A DNA stretch of 64,000 nt from Paramacrobiotus metropolitanus (Eukaryota > Tardigrada > Eutardigrada > Parachela > Macrobiotidae). A program made the position numbers and the translations under genes. Below, piece after piece: positions 1 to 12,038 of this stretch. Within the stretch, counting starts at the first letter, position 1, and the number at the start of each line of letters is the position of its first letter. The stretch spans positions 372,001 to 436,000 of the forward strand of contig NW_026570236.1 of assembly GCF_019649055.1 (NCBI RefSeq), given 5' to 3'. Under the pieces are notes generated by a model. The model searched no databases, was not told where the DNA came from, and saw only the letters and a list, made by a program, of their open reading frames with translations.

Positions 1-290
1 GGGTAACCGTTTAAAATCTTTCTCTGTGCTCTGCACGAGTATCGTACATGTTTTGCCCAATTAGCAGTCAGCATTAACACATTTTATTATTATTACAACA
101 ATTGGCTGTCGAATGCCACAGGTCTTTTCCAAACAACTCAAGAAAAAACTTATAAATTGGTAAGGTTCCTGTGTAACAGTCTGTAAAGCAAACTGAAAAA
201 AATGCATAGTAGTATACCGTACAGTATATGCATAGTGATGCACAATACATGGTGATATGCACAGTAATATACAGTAATACTGCAAGCGCA

Positions 291-1342
291 TTATCGCGAT
301 CCAGTCCGGTTACGAGCAAGGGTTACAGACGCTTGAAACTGTTTTGGATGAATAACCTCCAAAACCTGCAATCAAAACAAACTGATCGCAACTATCTGTA
401 TACAAAGTGATGAACAAAGGATACAATTTGAGTAAAGTTTATTCAAGAATATGTTATTGCATGTTAATGCATTGCATGTTATTTTACTTAACTGTCGAAT
501 TGCTACGCATTAAAGGTCATTTATCTGGAATTTTTAATGACATACATTGCTTATTCCGCTGCCATCGGGGGTGAATGAAAATGTTACTGCATATTCAGCG
601 ACGTCAACATCGTTTTTCCAGTAGGAAATTCGTGAACGGAGAGTATACCGATCGGGCATCATATATGTTGACTTGAGCTTGTATCCCGGGGCTGTCTGTA
701 GGGATGATGTTTCGCCCAGAACAAAAACGCTGACAACATTGTACTTTGGATCACTCCGTACGGTTTCCTGCTTGTATTTTCCATCGCTTGTCTTGCTGAA
801 GATAATACTGGTCGGGCCATTGGCCACATTTTTTGGTACATCTATAAACATTTGCATAAGACTGCAAAGCTACTGTCTAATTATGGTGACTTTTTATCGG
901 CCAAATATTAATATTAATTTTAAGAATTTTTTATTGAATATTAATACGCAACACATTTTGTATAATGGATAACGTTTTTGTGAAAAAATTTATTTAATCT
1001 GGGAACATACATCAGCATATGTCCATACGTCCAGGTCATACTCAAATTTGTAGAATGCTTACCTAAGATTCCGTTAACGAATTCTTCCATAAGATGTCGG
1101 CTCTCCAAGACGAAATCATATTGTCCCAGGTAAGGATCTAATGACCAAGAGGAATTTCCAGATTGTATTCCTTGGGCTTGGCAGACGTGTGCTATAATTT
1201 AAGAGTATAATACACAAACAAAGGAAAATGCATAATACAGTATGCCACTGCATGCATAAACAGAAGTATCAATAAATTTACCTGCACCGATAAAGTATAA
1301 GATCGTGATAAATAACAGGCCCCAGGTTGAACAGCGCGCCAT
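291..1342 (-). CDS. Secreted protein of unrecognised family, copy 1
   Basis: I do not recognise this family. Four exons (1342-1282, 1191-1063, 841-546, 365-291) join in frame to 186 aa. Exon 1 encodes a signal peptide (MARCSTWGLLFITILYFIGA). The mature part has a GNSSWSLD..LGQYDFVL motif, then VANGPTSIIFSKT, TLRSRIS and SGISN, and ends in a short exon with KQFQASV and GSR-stop. Intron phases are 1, 1 and 0. The same four-exon structure and motifs occur in the two copies at 3.4-4.7 and 6.9-8.0 kb, which is the main support for the model. The alternation of polar and hydrophobic residues and the lack of helix-rich segments suggest a beta-rich extracellular domain (inference). This copy is the most diverged: its last exon lacks the YT end. 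It has no GT31 remnant upstream that I can see. Confidence 0.75.
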
Positions 1343-3408
1343 TTTGCAAATGCAACAGGTTTGAAAAACTGTCAGAGCTTTAAAATGCTTTTGTTAGGAA
1401 TACCACGGAATGTACAATACCTCTACATAATATGCAGATACGTATCATGTCCGTGTGATTTTATTGATATTAATTTACCCTTTGGCAATATCTAATCAAC
1501 GTTTCTTATAACTACGTCAGTGCTTCTGCAGATTTCCTCTAAATTTATGCAGCTGCCAAGTGTTAAAAATGCTTAGAAAGGACTAACGATCGATTAGAAT
1601 CCCGATGTTTGCCAGTAATAGTCAAATCTTCAAATGCCACGTCTGGTATTATAGAAGTTTACAGGAAGAAACACTTAAGTCAAACTGCCAGAAATTCGCA
1701 GTACACAGGTATGTACTGCTAATGTCATATGCAGTTACAAGGAAACGTATTCTGCTTACCGATATTCGCACCACGCATTATCTAGCTTGAGATTAATTAT
1801 GTATCCTCAGAGCCAACGTATTGTACAGCTCTTTTCGAATAATTTTATAATATCAATTCTGGAAAACTAAAATTGCAACGTACAGGCTCGAGGTTGTCTG
1901 TAGGCAGCCGAAATCCCAGTTTTTTCTGTTGTTGTGAGTTGTGACTTTGTTTAAGTCTATAATCCTATTCAGGCAGGCATAAGTATCAGTTTTGTTTCTA
2001 ATTGTACGCTGTTTCACATGTACATGTTTCGGAATTTTAACGAGAAGGCTTGTTTGTACACTCTGTACACTACAGGTTCAAATATATATTACAGTTCTTA
2101 ACGATAACTGAGATTCTGTGCACTTATAAATCAGCTTTACGTTCTAGAGGGTTTTCTGTGATGTGCTTGTGAGTTTTGGTGACCTCAGGTTAATTTACGA
2201 TTATTTGCGAATGTTCTTCATTATTTTCCGCAGTTTAGTGTGGGTTAATATTGGGCAAAGTAAGGCAATCAATAAATCGGTTATGCCAAAGGTCACACAG
2301 TAAAGCACAACGACATGTTTTTCTATCTGTGATTGCCTAAAATTATAGGAGGTTAGACAGCGGTAAGCATTCCGGTGATAACTTCCAAGGAAATCAGTTT
2401 CTGTTTACAGAGTGATGGTGCACGGCGCGGAAGGTGCTTTGATGTATGCTTGCAATGCTCCCGAAATGTATTTTTTAACTTGCAGTATATTACTGTATTT
2501 CAAAACAGTGACCGGGACCTTTAAGCGTGGAATGCACTTTCTGAACTGGAAAGTATTAGAAAACAGAATACTGACTGGAAAACTCCGGTCTGTCGATATC
2601 TTTCGCCCTAGACGTGCGACATGTGCTCGTCGAACCCAGAAAAACGTTTCTAAGCAGAAGCGGAAACGTGCTTGACTGACAATCAGCCGGCAGAGACAGC
2701 ACTTTTCTGCCGTCACAGCCGGCAACGGACACAAATGTATTCGCACAGTCGTTTAACCAGTAATTAATTAATTAAGTTTCGCGACTTGTTACTAAATACC
2801 AATTCGGCCAAAACACACAAATTTTCCAAGACACAACAGTCCGCAACGATTATTCACATTAACCGTATAATAATACTCTTGGTAAGCGGCACAAGGTTAC
2901 CAATTTATTGTATTAATGAGGCTGGACTAAATATTAATAATATTTTTTATCGGATGTTTTACCTGCTTGTATATAAAATAAATAACATCTTTCCTTGGCC
3001 TCATTGCAAGTTTGACACAACAAAACCGGCGAAGATAATTACTCCAGGGACAGTCAACAGCGATAGACTGTATTAGTATTATTGTCATTATTTAGTTACT
3101 GTCAGCCGGTACCAGAAATAAAGTTTTGGTTGTGTACTGCAAATTAGCATTAGATGCAAACTTTTTACAGAAATATTCTGGGATGTACGTACAGATGTTC
3201 TGGGATGTCTGGGATGTCTGTATTCTGGGATGTCTGTACACATTCTGACAAGAACAATAAAGAAATGAAGAATATGATAAAAGAAGCAACAGAACACAAA
3301 TATAAAATGTCATTAATACTAAATCGTGCAAGGAAGTCTCTCTACACCCAGCACTCGCATATTCTACTATTAAAGTCTGATAGTATTACAAATTTTTAAA
3401 ATTATTTA
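1343..3408. other. Intergenic, no gene recognised
   Basis: About 2 kb between copies 1 and 2 of the secreted family. Short open frames occur at 2405-2746 but show no motif, splice context or paralogue. The only structure I see is a short degenerate tandem repeat around 3176-3245, built on TTCTGGGATGTCTG. It probably includes the promoter of copy 1 just above 1342. Confidence 0.5.
3176..3245. repeat. Small degenerate tandem repeat (minisatellite)
   Basis: Four imperfect copies of a unit close to TTCTGGGATGTCTGTA lie head to tail. It sits downstream of the terminal exon of secreted-family copy 2 and has no coding potential. Confidence 0.6.
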
Positions 3409-4667
3409 CTATGTATAACGAGATCCAGTCTGGTTGCGCGTAAGAAATACGGATGCCTGAAACTGCTTTGGATACAGCACATCGACCACCTGCAAAAAAA
3501 GTGCAATGCTTCGCTGCCATTGTAAAAACACGTGGTCTAATGTTAATCAGAAGAAAATAATTGATTTTAACATGTAAAGGATGACGTGTGCAAATCAAAT
3601 GTACCTATTCTCTTGTTGTATGCCGGATCAAAACGTTGGAGCTATTGTATGCAATATGCAGTGCATACATAGCCTTGTTTACATATTACTCGTATATATG
3701 CGAAATACTGTAATCAAGGAAACTTGCAAAATTCCAAACAAATGGTCATTAGTTAACTGTAAAAGGGCCGATTGTTAAAAAATCAAGGACTATCTGTATT
3801 CTATAGCAGCGTTGGCTTTGCATATAGTTTGAACGAAGTACTCGTAGAAAAATTATTTAAGTTACTGATTCCACTGGCATCGGTGTTGAACGAAAAAGTT
3901 GCTGAATATTCTGCTGTCGTATTATCTTCCAGGTAAGAGATTCTAGAGCGCAGCGTGAACTGGTCCACCATGGTAAACGTTGATGTCAGCCAGTGTCCAG
4001 GCCGCGATTGTACTGATGTCACACCCAGGACAAAGGGAATCGTCACATTATAGCGTGGATCAATTCGTACGGTTTGCTGTTGATACCGGCTTCCGTCTCG
4101 GGTTTTGCTGAATATTATACTGGTTGGTCCATTGGCCACATCTTTCGGGACGTCTAGAACAGAGAATTTTGCGGGTTTTAGCACTTCAAGTCTTTAACCA
4201 TCGAAAGTGGATGTAATTTGTCGTTTATGTTGTTGCCTCTATGATGGCTCTATCCAAATCCAGTTTCCTGTTTAAAGTTTAGTTGATACTGAGCAAGTTG
4301 TTAACTATGTGAGCCGCTGAAGCAACTAGCGAACTTTCATGAACGCCGTTTTATGATGTACAAAGTAAAATTAGTAAGCACTTACCCAAAACGCCGTAAA
4401 TCAGTTCCTCAATAAGATGCCGAGTTTCCAAAACAAAATCGTACTGTCCAAGGAATGCATCCAGAGACCATGACGAATTTCCCTGTGGGCCTTGCGCCTC
4501 GCAAAGAGTTACTGGATGGAACGATATGAACAAAAGAACTTTTAAATTCTTCACATAAGATACACAACTATAAGAGTAACTGGTGGTTATAAGGATGGCC
4601 CCTGTTGCTTACCTGCATGTAGAGTGCACATAACCGGCACTAATATCCAGGTAGTTGGACAGCGCAT
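3409..4667 (-). CDS. Secreted protein of unrecognised family, copy 2 (splice donor lost?)
   Basis: By homology with its neighbours the exons are 4667-4613, 4511-4386, 4153-3861 and 3489-3409, giving 184 aa. Exon 1 is a signal peptide (MRCPTTWILVPVMCTLHA). The body carries QGNSSWSLDAFLGQYDFVL, DVPKDVANGPTSI, TLRSRIS and SGISN. The terminal exon reads VVDVLYPKQFQASVFL...GSRYT-stop, nearly identical to copy 3. The third donor is odd: in copies 1 and 3 the bases after SGISN are GTATGT, whereas here they are TTAAAT. Without that donor the message reads on to a stop at about 3801, with an unrelated 18-residue tail. The copy could therefore be a new C-terminal variant, use a cryptic site, or be decaying. 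Confidence 0.65.
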
Positions 4668-5289
4668 TGTAGCAAATCTACAGACTACGATCGAAGCTCC
4701 CTTTGAAATTGCCTTCACGCCCGCTGTACAACGTATACCAACTATAGATATGTAAATTGTTTTATAAATAAGATAGACCAAATTGATAAATCTGATGCTA
4801 ACCACTACGACCCCCAGTTTAATTATACATGTACTGATTGTACTCGTACTAGTGATACTCGTACCGGATCATAATTTTGTGTCCGTTAACATTAGTCCAA
4901 ATGCGCATCGATCGTGGCGTAGTAATAAATCGCCAGTAGGTAGAAATTTTGTACGTAAGCCTAGTGGTCATTGACATTCCTATAACCATGAAATAGATCA
5001 AGACGTCGTTAGTTTTTTCCAGTAGAAACATTGCGCGATAATTGGACAAAATTTTTGATTTAGTGTGAAGTGTGCCAGTAATGTCGGCAAACTCGACCTT
5101 TTCTAATGCGTATGTACCATTAAAATGCGAATAACTGCCGCTTACAATCATAACTGCATCATCGTATGCATGACACAAGTGCTATTTCCATAAAATGTTT
5201 TCAGTTTGTACTTCGAAGTCTACGGTTTTTTAACAATTTTGCTTCGACAAAGAAGCAAGTGCAAAAATGCTTGCACTTCGTAATTTGTG
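4668..5289. repeat. Duplicated flank shared with 8.2-8.5 kb
   Basis: The stretch around 4880-5100 matches 8225-8440: both contain AATGCGCATCGATCGTGGC, a GTAGGTAGAAATTTT block and GTGGTCATTGACAT in the same order. Each copy lies between the secreted-protein gene and the 3' end of a GT31 gene (or its remnant). The unit that was duplicated was therefore secreted gene + spacer + GT31. A 109-codon open frame on the minus strand here is not conserved in the other copy. Confidence 0.6.
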
Positions 5290-6060
5290 TAAATAGTTTG
5301 TTTCGTTTTGCATCCAAATTAAAATCGGTAAAGAACAGACCTTGTGGGCCCGGCTCTGAACGTCCTAAATCCTAACCATAAGTACCTAAACATTTTCCTG
5401 TCTGCATCATTACAGCGTCTTTAAAAGCCAATCCAGTGTGCAAATAGTACTCTGTACGTTGTTGTGCATTCCACACACCAGCTCCTGTGCATTCTGGAAG
5501 CCTCTAGTAATGCACAATCCAACGTTTTTTGCCTAAAGAAATGTCTGTTAACCATAACGGGCCATTAGGATAGGAAATGCACAGGACGAGCATCTCAGTC
5601 AGTCAGACTGTCGAAGCGTAAAGGTCATGACACTAAACATTGATATAAAATCTGCCTTGTGTATAAGAAGAATTAGATATACAAATCGTACTGTTCTCGC
5701 CTCCGGTGTAATGGGTCAAAAATTTATGGTCCAAATAAATAGGTTAGCACTATCTTTATGTTTCAAAGCACAACTTCCGTGTTACGCATCGTCCTCCCAA
5801 AAATACACAGTTCGAACAAGCTTTTTACAATTGCCGGTATCCATTTTGTTGGATCGGACAACATATTCTGGAGAAAGGGGATCACAGATTCCAGATCGAA
5901 TGCTGCGTCATCGTCCGCTTTTAAAAGAATAAAACAATGGACTGAGCTAAATTTACGTTAGCAATAAGCAGAAACGGCGGGAAATCTTTGTATCGTGCAT
6001 ACAGTTCCAGTGGTTTGTTAGCAAATATGGATCTTGTCACGTTTAGTTCCTTAACCTGTA
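5290..6060 (-). pseudogene. Broken GT31 glycosyltransferase copy
   Basis: This is a degenerate copy of the GT31 gene at 8.7-11.1 kb. At 5290-5600 the last-exon sequence is recognisable (KKRWIVHY against NKRWLVHY) but contains a stop directly after it. At 5690-6060 a remnant reads PLELYARYKDFPPFLLIANV (compare PELCAKYNNAPPFLFIAV of the intact exon 3). It runs directly into LLKADDDAAFDLESV (the DDD exon 5), so exon 4 and both introns are missing. Stops and frame changes exclude a working enzyme. The DDD triad survives, so the decay is fairly recent. Confidence 0.75.
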
Positions 6061-6896
6061 AAACTGAAATTATGAATAATTAATTTAAATTTACATGATA
6101 TTACATGTAACTTAAAGCGCCGGTACAAGTGCTCTCCATTTGTAAAACTGCAAAGGACACTTGAACCGCTTTTAGCCAAAGGGCTCATGCGGTATCGGTT
6201 AGAAACCATATATTTGTCTGTAAGGGCGATCGGCTGTTTGACGCCGAACTATACAAATACATACGTACCAGTGAAAGAAAACCATTAAAAGAAAACCATT
6301 AATTTATTGTCAACGGTCTTCCATTTTCCAGGTCGCAAAACGGTGCGGAATCTCTTACCTTAACGGGATATACCTGTCAGCAGCATGCCAGTACTATTAC
6401 ATTACGTATTGTAATAGTATTATAATATAATATGATATAATAGTATTTATATTTGTAGCTACTTTGAGAATTTGTTGTGCGCCTCGGTTGTGTTGAGGCT
6501 CATTAGAGAGCCTTAAATGGTTTAGGCATTTCTAGTACCAGTATCTTGGTTTTTTCTGTGCATTCCCAAAGTGCAGGACCCGCAGCCAGGGAACGCCGAT
6601 TAGAGGCACCAAACAGTGAGAAACAGCTTCTGAACAAGGCATTTTTTGAAATTTTTGACTGCGGTACGGCATAGAAATTAATTTTCAGTTCCATAACGCA
6701 GATCCGCTCCACATTACCTTGGAATATGTACCCATATTACAGGTTCGTACTTGCCCCTAAAAACAGTAGAACATAACTACGAAAGAATAAATTTAAAAAT
6801 AACAAACTCAGACAAATGTTCTGTAACGTTTACTGTGAAAAGAAGTCTTTGCACCAAAAGTGTGCGCATTTTGGTATTGTAAAAACACAAAATTAA
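6061..6896. other. Intergenic, no gene recognised
   Basis: About 0.8 kb of AT-rich sequence between the GT31 pseudogene and the third secreted-family gene. The missing 5' exons of the pseudogene (stem region, IRxTWG exon) are not recognisable here. Confidence 0.4.
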
Positions 6897-8044
6897 TCAC
6901 GTATAACGAGATCCAGTCTGGTTACGAGTAAGAAATACAGATGCTTGAAACTGCTGGGGATACAGCACATCGACCACCTGCAAAGCAAAAAAAACATGTA
7001 TTGCTTGTGTGACATTAGTCACATTACAGATGATTATCCGGTGTTACGTTCAACGCGTACGTACAACAAAATGAACAAAATTAATGTCATACATACAGCT
7101 GTATTGTATCTGTATGTATGCTGCCTTTCATACCATATGAAAATTGTTAATTACTCGCATCGCAGGCAAATCCTAAAAAAATCAATAAGAAAACCTGATG
7201 CTGTAACGACACAATACATACATTACTGATTCCACTGGCATCGGTGTTAAAGGTGAAGGTTGCCAGATACTCAACAGCAGTATTGTTTTGAAGGGAAGAA
7301 ATTCTAGAACGCAGGGTGAACTGGTCCACCATGGTAAAAGTTGATTGCAGCCAGTGTCCAGGCTGAGACTGTGCGGATGTCACACCCAAAACAAAGGGAA
7401 TCGTCACATTATAGCGTGGATCGATCCGCACGGTTTGCTGTTGATACCGGCTTCCGTCGCTGGTTTTGCTGAATATTATGCTGGTCGGCCCATTGGCCAC
7501 ATCCTTCGGAACACCTAACAAAGTTTTCGGATAATATATTTTTTATTAACGGCTAGAGATTTAATATCTAGCATACTTTAACAAAAACAAAAGTATGTCT
7601 GGCTCTTAAACATTTAAATTTACTGCATTCATTATTCTAAAAATAGTTGATGACTTTAAACAGCAAAGATCTTCAAATTCGCATTGTCACATTTGTCATC
7701 TTATTTACAGTGCTTATTTCGTTATCTAATGTACAGAGTATTATAAGTATACAGTTAGTACCGGAAATGCCATAAATCAGTTCCTCCATAAGATGTCGAG
7801 TCTCCAGAACGAAATCGTACTGTCCAAGGAGTGCATCCAGAGACCATGACGAATTTCCCTGTGGGCCTTGCGACTTGCAAAGAGTTGCTGGGTACCATGA
7901 CATAAACAAAAATGCCTTTTAATTATCTATACTTGTAGGATACACAATAATAGCGCTGCTTATTTGTTAAAACTCTGCGTTGACTTTACCAGTGCTTAGT
8001 ACAGATATAACCGCTGACAATATCCAGTTGGAAAGACGGTGCAT
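6897..8044 (-). CDS. Secreted protein of unrecognised family, copy 3
   Basis: Four exons (8044-7990, 7887-7762, 7514-7222, 6977-6897) give 184 aa with every splice signal intact: donors GTAAAG, GTACTA and GTATGT, and acceptors ending in CAG, TAG and CAG. Exon 1 is a signal peptide starting MHRLSNWILSAVISV. The remainder matches copy 2 closely (GNSSWSLDALLGQYDFVL, VPKDVANGPTSI, TMVDQFTLRSRIS, DASGISN, VVDVLYPQQFQASVFL, GSRYT-stop). Asn-Ser-Ser and other NxS/T sites in the mature part are possible N-glycosylation sites. It lies directly downstream of the GT31 gene on the same strand. This is the best-preserved member and the reference for the family. Confidence 0.8.
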
Positions 8045-8653
8045 TTTAGCAGATGTACAAATCTGTACTTCCTTTGGAAAACTGATTTCGTTTTATCTAC
8101 AATCTTGTTCGTCTTCACATAGATAAAACAGGCAAATTAGTTACATTTTATAATGATGAATATTAAGAAGGACAGACAACATCTCAGTTTAATTACACAA
8201 GCCAGGACAGTATCAAAATCTGTGTCTGTTAGCTGTGATACAAATGCGCATCGATCGTGGCAGTTTAACAAATTGCCAGTAGGTAGAAATTTTATTAGTA
8301 AACACAGTGGTCATTGACATGTCTATACTTAATTGTGAGACAGAAGATGACGGTAAGTTTTGCAGTACGAAGTTGTATGAAAACCAGGCAAAATTTTGAA
8401 TTAATATAAAAAAGGCGCGCCTACTAACAATGTCAGCAGGCCCCGAATATCGAGTTACTGTAATTCAGCTTATTCATGCAGTATTACGCTAACCTCACAA
8501 TCAGTAATCTGCAAATAGCCGCCGAATACAGGTGCTGCTCTTACGTGCTGCTCCAATTAAACCATGACAGATTATAAAACATTCCAACAGTCAAGTTTCT
8601 AGCTCTAATTTTATGGCTTTGACATGTACGCAATATGAATAACTATTTCTCTT
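8045..8653. repeat. Duplicated flank shared with 4.9-5.1 kb
   Basis: Spacer between the third secreted gene and the GT31 stop codon. The 8225-8440 part is the partner of the 4880-5100 segment. It marks one boundary of the tandem segmental duplication. Confidence 0.55.
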
Positions 8654-11118
8654 TTATATCACAGCAAAATCAGAATCGGCTAAAACTTTCCCGGTTCTGT
8701 TCTGAACATCCTTAATATAAAATTGTCGGGCTGTTTCGTTATGTCGACTTTGAAATGCCATCCAGTGTGGATTATCCATGTAGTACGTTGTTGGGTATTC
8801 AACCCACCAAGGATTGTACGGTCCTATTTGAAGACTCCAGTAATGCACTAGCCAACGCTTGTTGCTTAAAGGAACTTCTGGTGCCTTGTTAACCGCCATG
8901 ATGGGGCGTTGGGATGGGAGTTGCACACGACGGACACCCTTAATTTTAGTAAAAACGTTTTCATATTACTGGCATATTGATAATAAAAAATGTTAAAATG
9001 TTACACAGCCCAAAGGCCAGGATAATCGTCATATATAAAAACCCTACCGTGACAGCAAAGGCGGACTTTGGCAATAAAATACATTACTTTGTTCTACGTG
9101 TTTCCCGAATTTTGATTCATACAGTCCGGTTATTTGCGCTGGTAATACCTTTATGTTTCGAGCCACAAATCCCGTGAAGTATGCATCATCCACCCAAAAA
9201 TGCGGAGTTCGTAATGACATGTCGTACATTGGTTTAACTAGTACCTTGGGGACGAAATATGCATTTCCATAACAAAACGGCGGATAGACCTTTACGGGAT
9301 ATTCTTCATACTTAATGCACCACGTGTATGTTGTGCTTCTAGGAACCTGCTCGACGGATTCGACATGGTAACAATATAAGCTTTTTGCCGGCACCCATTT
9401 GTCTGGTTCGGACAAAATATCATTCAGAAAGGTTATCACAGTTTCCAAATCCAAAACTATATCATCGTCCGCTTTCAAAAGAAAATCATAACCGACGTTT
9501 TCGCAGTAGGTTGAAAAATATCGGTAGATGGAGGTTTGTTTAACCGTGAGGTTTCGATAATGGTCGATGTGACTGTTTTGCACAATATCGTGATATTTCT
9601 CGTTTTCGGCAAATATCTGCACCATATTAACCAAAGGCGTTTAATAAGAGTAACTGCGCAAAGTAAAGTCAGAATATTATCAGAAGCATTAATTACCTCG
9701 TCCTGCACAGTAGAATTTTCGGGAGATCCGAGGAAAAAAACCAAAGACGCGTTACACTTATGGAGGACTTCTCGATGCCCCCAAGTTTCTCTTATCTGCG
9801 TCACAGATTTAAATCACTGCATTCAAATATGGAAGACCAAACAACGGTCGGTTTTTGTTACTCACGCCTTGTCGATGCTGGGAATTATTCACCGCAGAGT
9901 GGACAGCAATGAACAGGAAAGGCGGGGCATTGTTGTACTTTGCACACAGCTCCGGTTGGTTAATGATGAACTTGGACTTGTCGGGATTAATATCATAATC
10001 TGAAGAAAACATATTATTGCCGTTAATATAGGTACGTAAACACGTGCCGGGGCAAGTATTATTCGTCCGTTCAAAAAAAGCAAGCCCTACTCGCATGAAC
10101 CGCTCCCAGCTACAACATTACACGTTGTATTATGAGGTTCGGGGTCGACAATTTTTTGCTGTTAATACTGCTCAGTTTTACGTTGCAGAACGATATATCA
10201 ATATGGAAATTTAACTCTCACAGTCACAATTACATAAGCTGTGGAAAATCGCTTGAATATAATCTTACTTTGAGCTTCTTTTAGCATAATACTTCTTTCT
10301 GCGAGCGATAGGTTATTTAGCAGTTCCTGTCCAGTGGAATCAATGCCACTTTCCGGGATATCTATATCGGTCACAGAGAACAGATCTTCGTAAGCAGGAC
10401 CGTTGGGGTGCTCTGCCTTCAGCCCTTGCACAGCCAGGTTCATGCATTGTCGATAAGGCAAGGACGAATCAACTTCTGAAATTTGTAAAAAATTAGTCAT
10501 TCTGTAAACCCTACACGGACGTTTATATGCAAACATAACTTATGTTGTTCCAAATTCCTGGTGTGGTAAATATTTACCGATTGCGTTATGCGGCATGGTA
10601 TGCATCGTAAAGTTTTTGGCACTGCCGCCCAGTGTTTCATGGACAACGTCATAAACCAGTATAAAATAGCTGACATCTTTACAGGTGCGAAAAATCCAGG
10701 ACTGCAACTCCGTTACGATATTTTTCGGGATTTCTCCCGGTTCGGCATCGGCGTTACTGCGTGTGGTAATAACGTGGGATAAATCTTCCTCTTTCAGCTG
10801 ATAACGGACTGTATCGGCCGTGTAGACTAAAATAATTTTGCAGTGGCATTTGAGCGCTATGCTGTACCATTCTGCGCGAATCTCTTTTCGAAAGTTCACG
10901 GTCGTATTGACGGGATGTAAGAAGATAACTCCTTTCGGTTGGAAATCATCATCCACCACGCAAGATTCTGGAGCATGTTCCAGCCAGGGAAATTCCTTAC
11001 CGAAAATAATGATTTTCTGGGTGTCTGAATTGTACGTGAAGATGAACGATACAATGTACGCGGATAAGAAGAATATAATGATAAGTAAAACAATCAAAGT
11101 TTTGATTTTTAAAGTCAT
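8654..11118 (-). CDS. GT31 beta-1,3-glycosyltransferase, type II membrane protein (copy 1)
   Basis: Six exons (11118-10578, 10475-10269, 9999-9866, 9795-9697, 9616-9149, 8938-8654) encode 577 aa. The start is the first ATG; the frame opens further only through a TTG. Residues 6-30 form a signal anchor, as expected for a Golgi type II enzyme. The C-terminal catalytic domain shows IRETWG (295-300), a DHYRNLTVKQTS...Y segment, the metal-binding DDD (about 377-379, KADDDIVLD), YPPFCYGNAYF and WVDDAYFTG (about 468-475). These are the GT31 hallmarks (beta-1,3-Gal/GlcNAc transferase type; sugar donor not predictable). The N-terminal half (GVIFLHPVNTT...RAEWY) looks like a worn second copy of the N-lobe without DDD. 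The next gene on this strand, 600 bp downstream, is a secreted protein. Confidence 0.85.
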
Positions 11119-12038
11119 AAGCTTGACAATTTCGGCCGGAAAACGGATTTGCAGGTCCAAGCTAAACAAATTCTACTCTAATCATTATTCGCATTAAATG
11201 TGAATTATATCGGCACCCATAAGTCCCATCACAGTGAATGCAAACGGCATATCATATTCAGTGTAAAGCCAAAAGGAAGTTAAAAGAATATTATCGTTTG
11301 TGATAGAGAGTAAAAACGCTGGCATTAAACTCTACAACATTTGTCGTAGCTGGAGTCTCGGTTTTGTCCCTGACGTAAGAACTTTATTACGTACAGAGCG
11401 CAAAACATGGCGCTACAAATTCCTGTCATATGTACGAGTAATTTGTAATGATCGTAAGCACAGCTTCGAGCCAGTGTATATATCCCGCGGTCGACAATAA
11501 ACCTACACTTGTTCCATACAGCTCGAATTCGGACATGCATATACATACCGATATACATACATGCATATATACATGTATACCGATTTTTAGAATTTTTAAG
11601 TAAACAACCAGAATTGACTATGCAAATGTAGAATGACTGACCGCTTTTATTAATAGGCATTTGTGAACACACAGCTGCATATTAACGGCCAGGTTTAAAT
11701 TCCCATGTTAACTGCTGGAGTAAAACACAGCAGATTTATGGGTTACCTGTACCGTGATGAATACTATCAAAACTATTACCAAACGGTAAAGACAAAGTAT
11801 GTGGTGTTTGTCGCGCTTGGGTTTCGTCATTCGAGAAGTGTAGCTTTTAAAAATTACTTTGGTATAATAATAATAATTTAGTTAATTCTGCGCCATAAGT
11901 AACAATATACCGGATATTATTACTGGATTTTACGAAAAACGGAAATTGTGCGCATAAGGGATCCGACAGGAACAGGCAAGAATTGGCTAAACCAGCACCA
12001 ACAATCAATGGTAATTAGCTGGGTTACAGCAAATTCAG
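11119..12038. other. Intergenic, no gene recognised
   Basis: Spacer between the two intact GT31 genes. It contains a run of ATACAT/GTATAC dinucleotide-like sequence at about 11535-11582 and probably the promoter of the first GT31 gene above 11118. Confidence 0.4.

Noticed and set aside
3176-3245. Possible CRISPR-like array
   Set aside because: Repeats are adjacent with no unique spacers, and the genome is eukaryotic; it is a minisatellite.
4849-5178. 109-codon open frame on the minus strand
   Set aside because: It lies in a duplicated flank, and the matching region at 8.2-8.5 kb does not keep the frame.
10540-11169. Longer start for GT31 copy 1 at 11169
   Set aside because: The codon is TTG; the first ATG in frame is at 11118, just before the membrane anchor.
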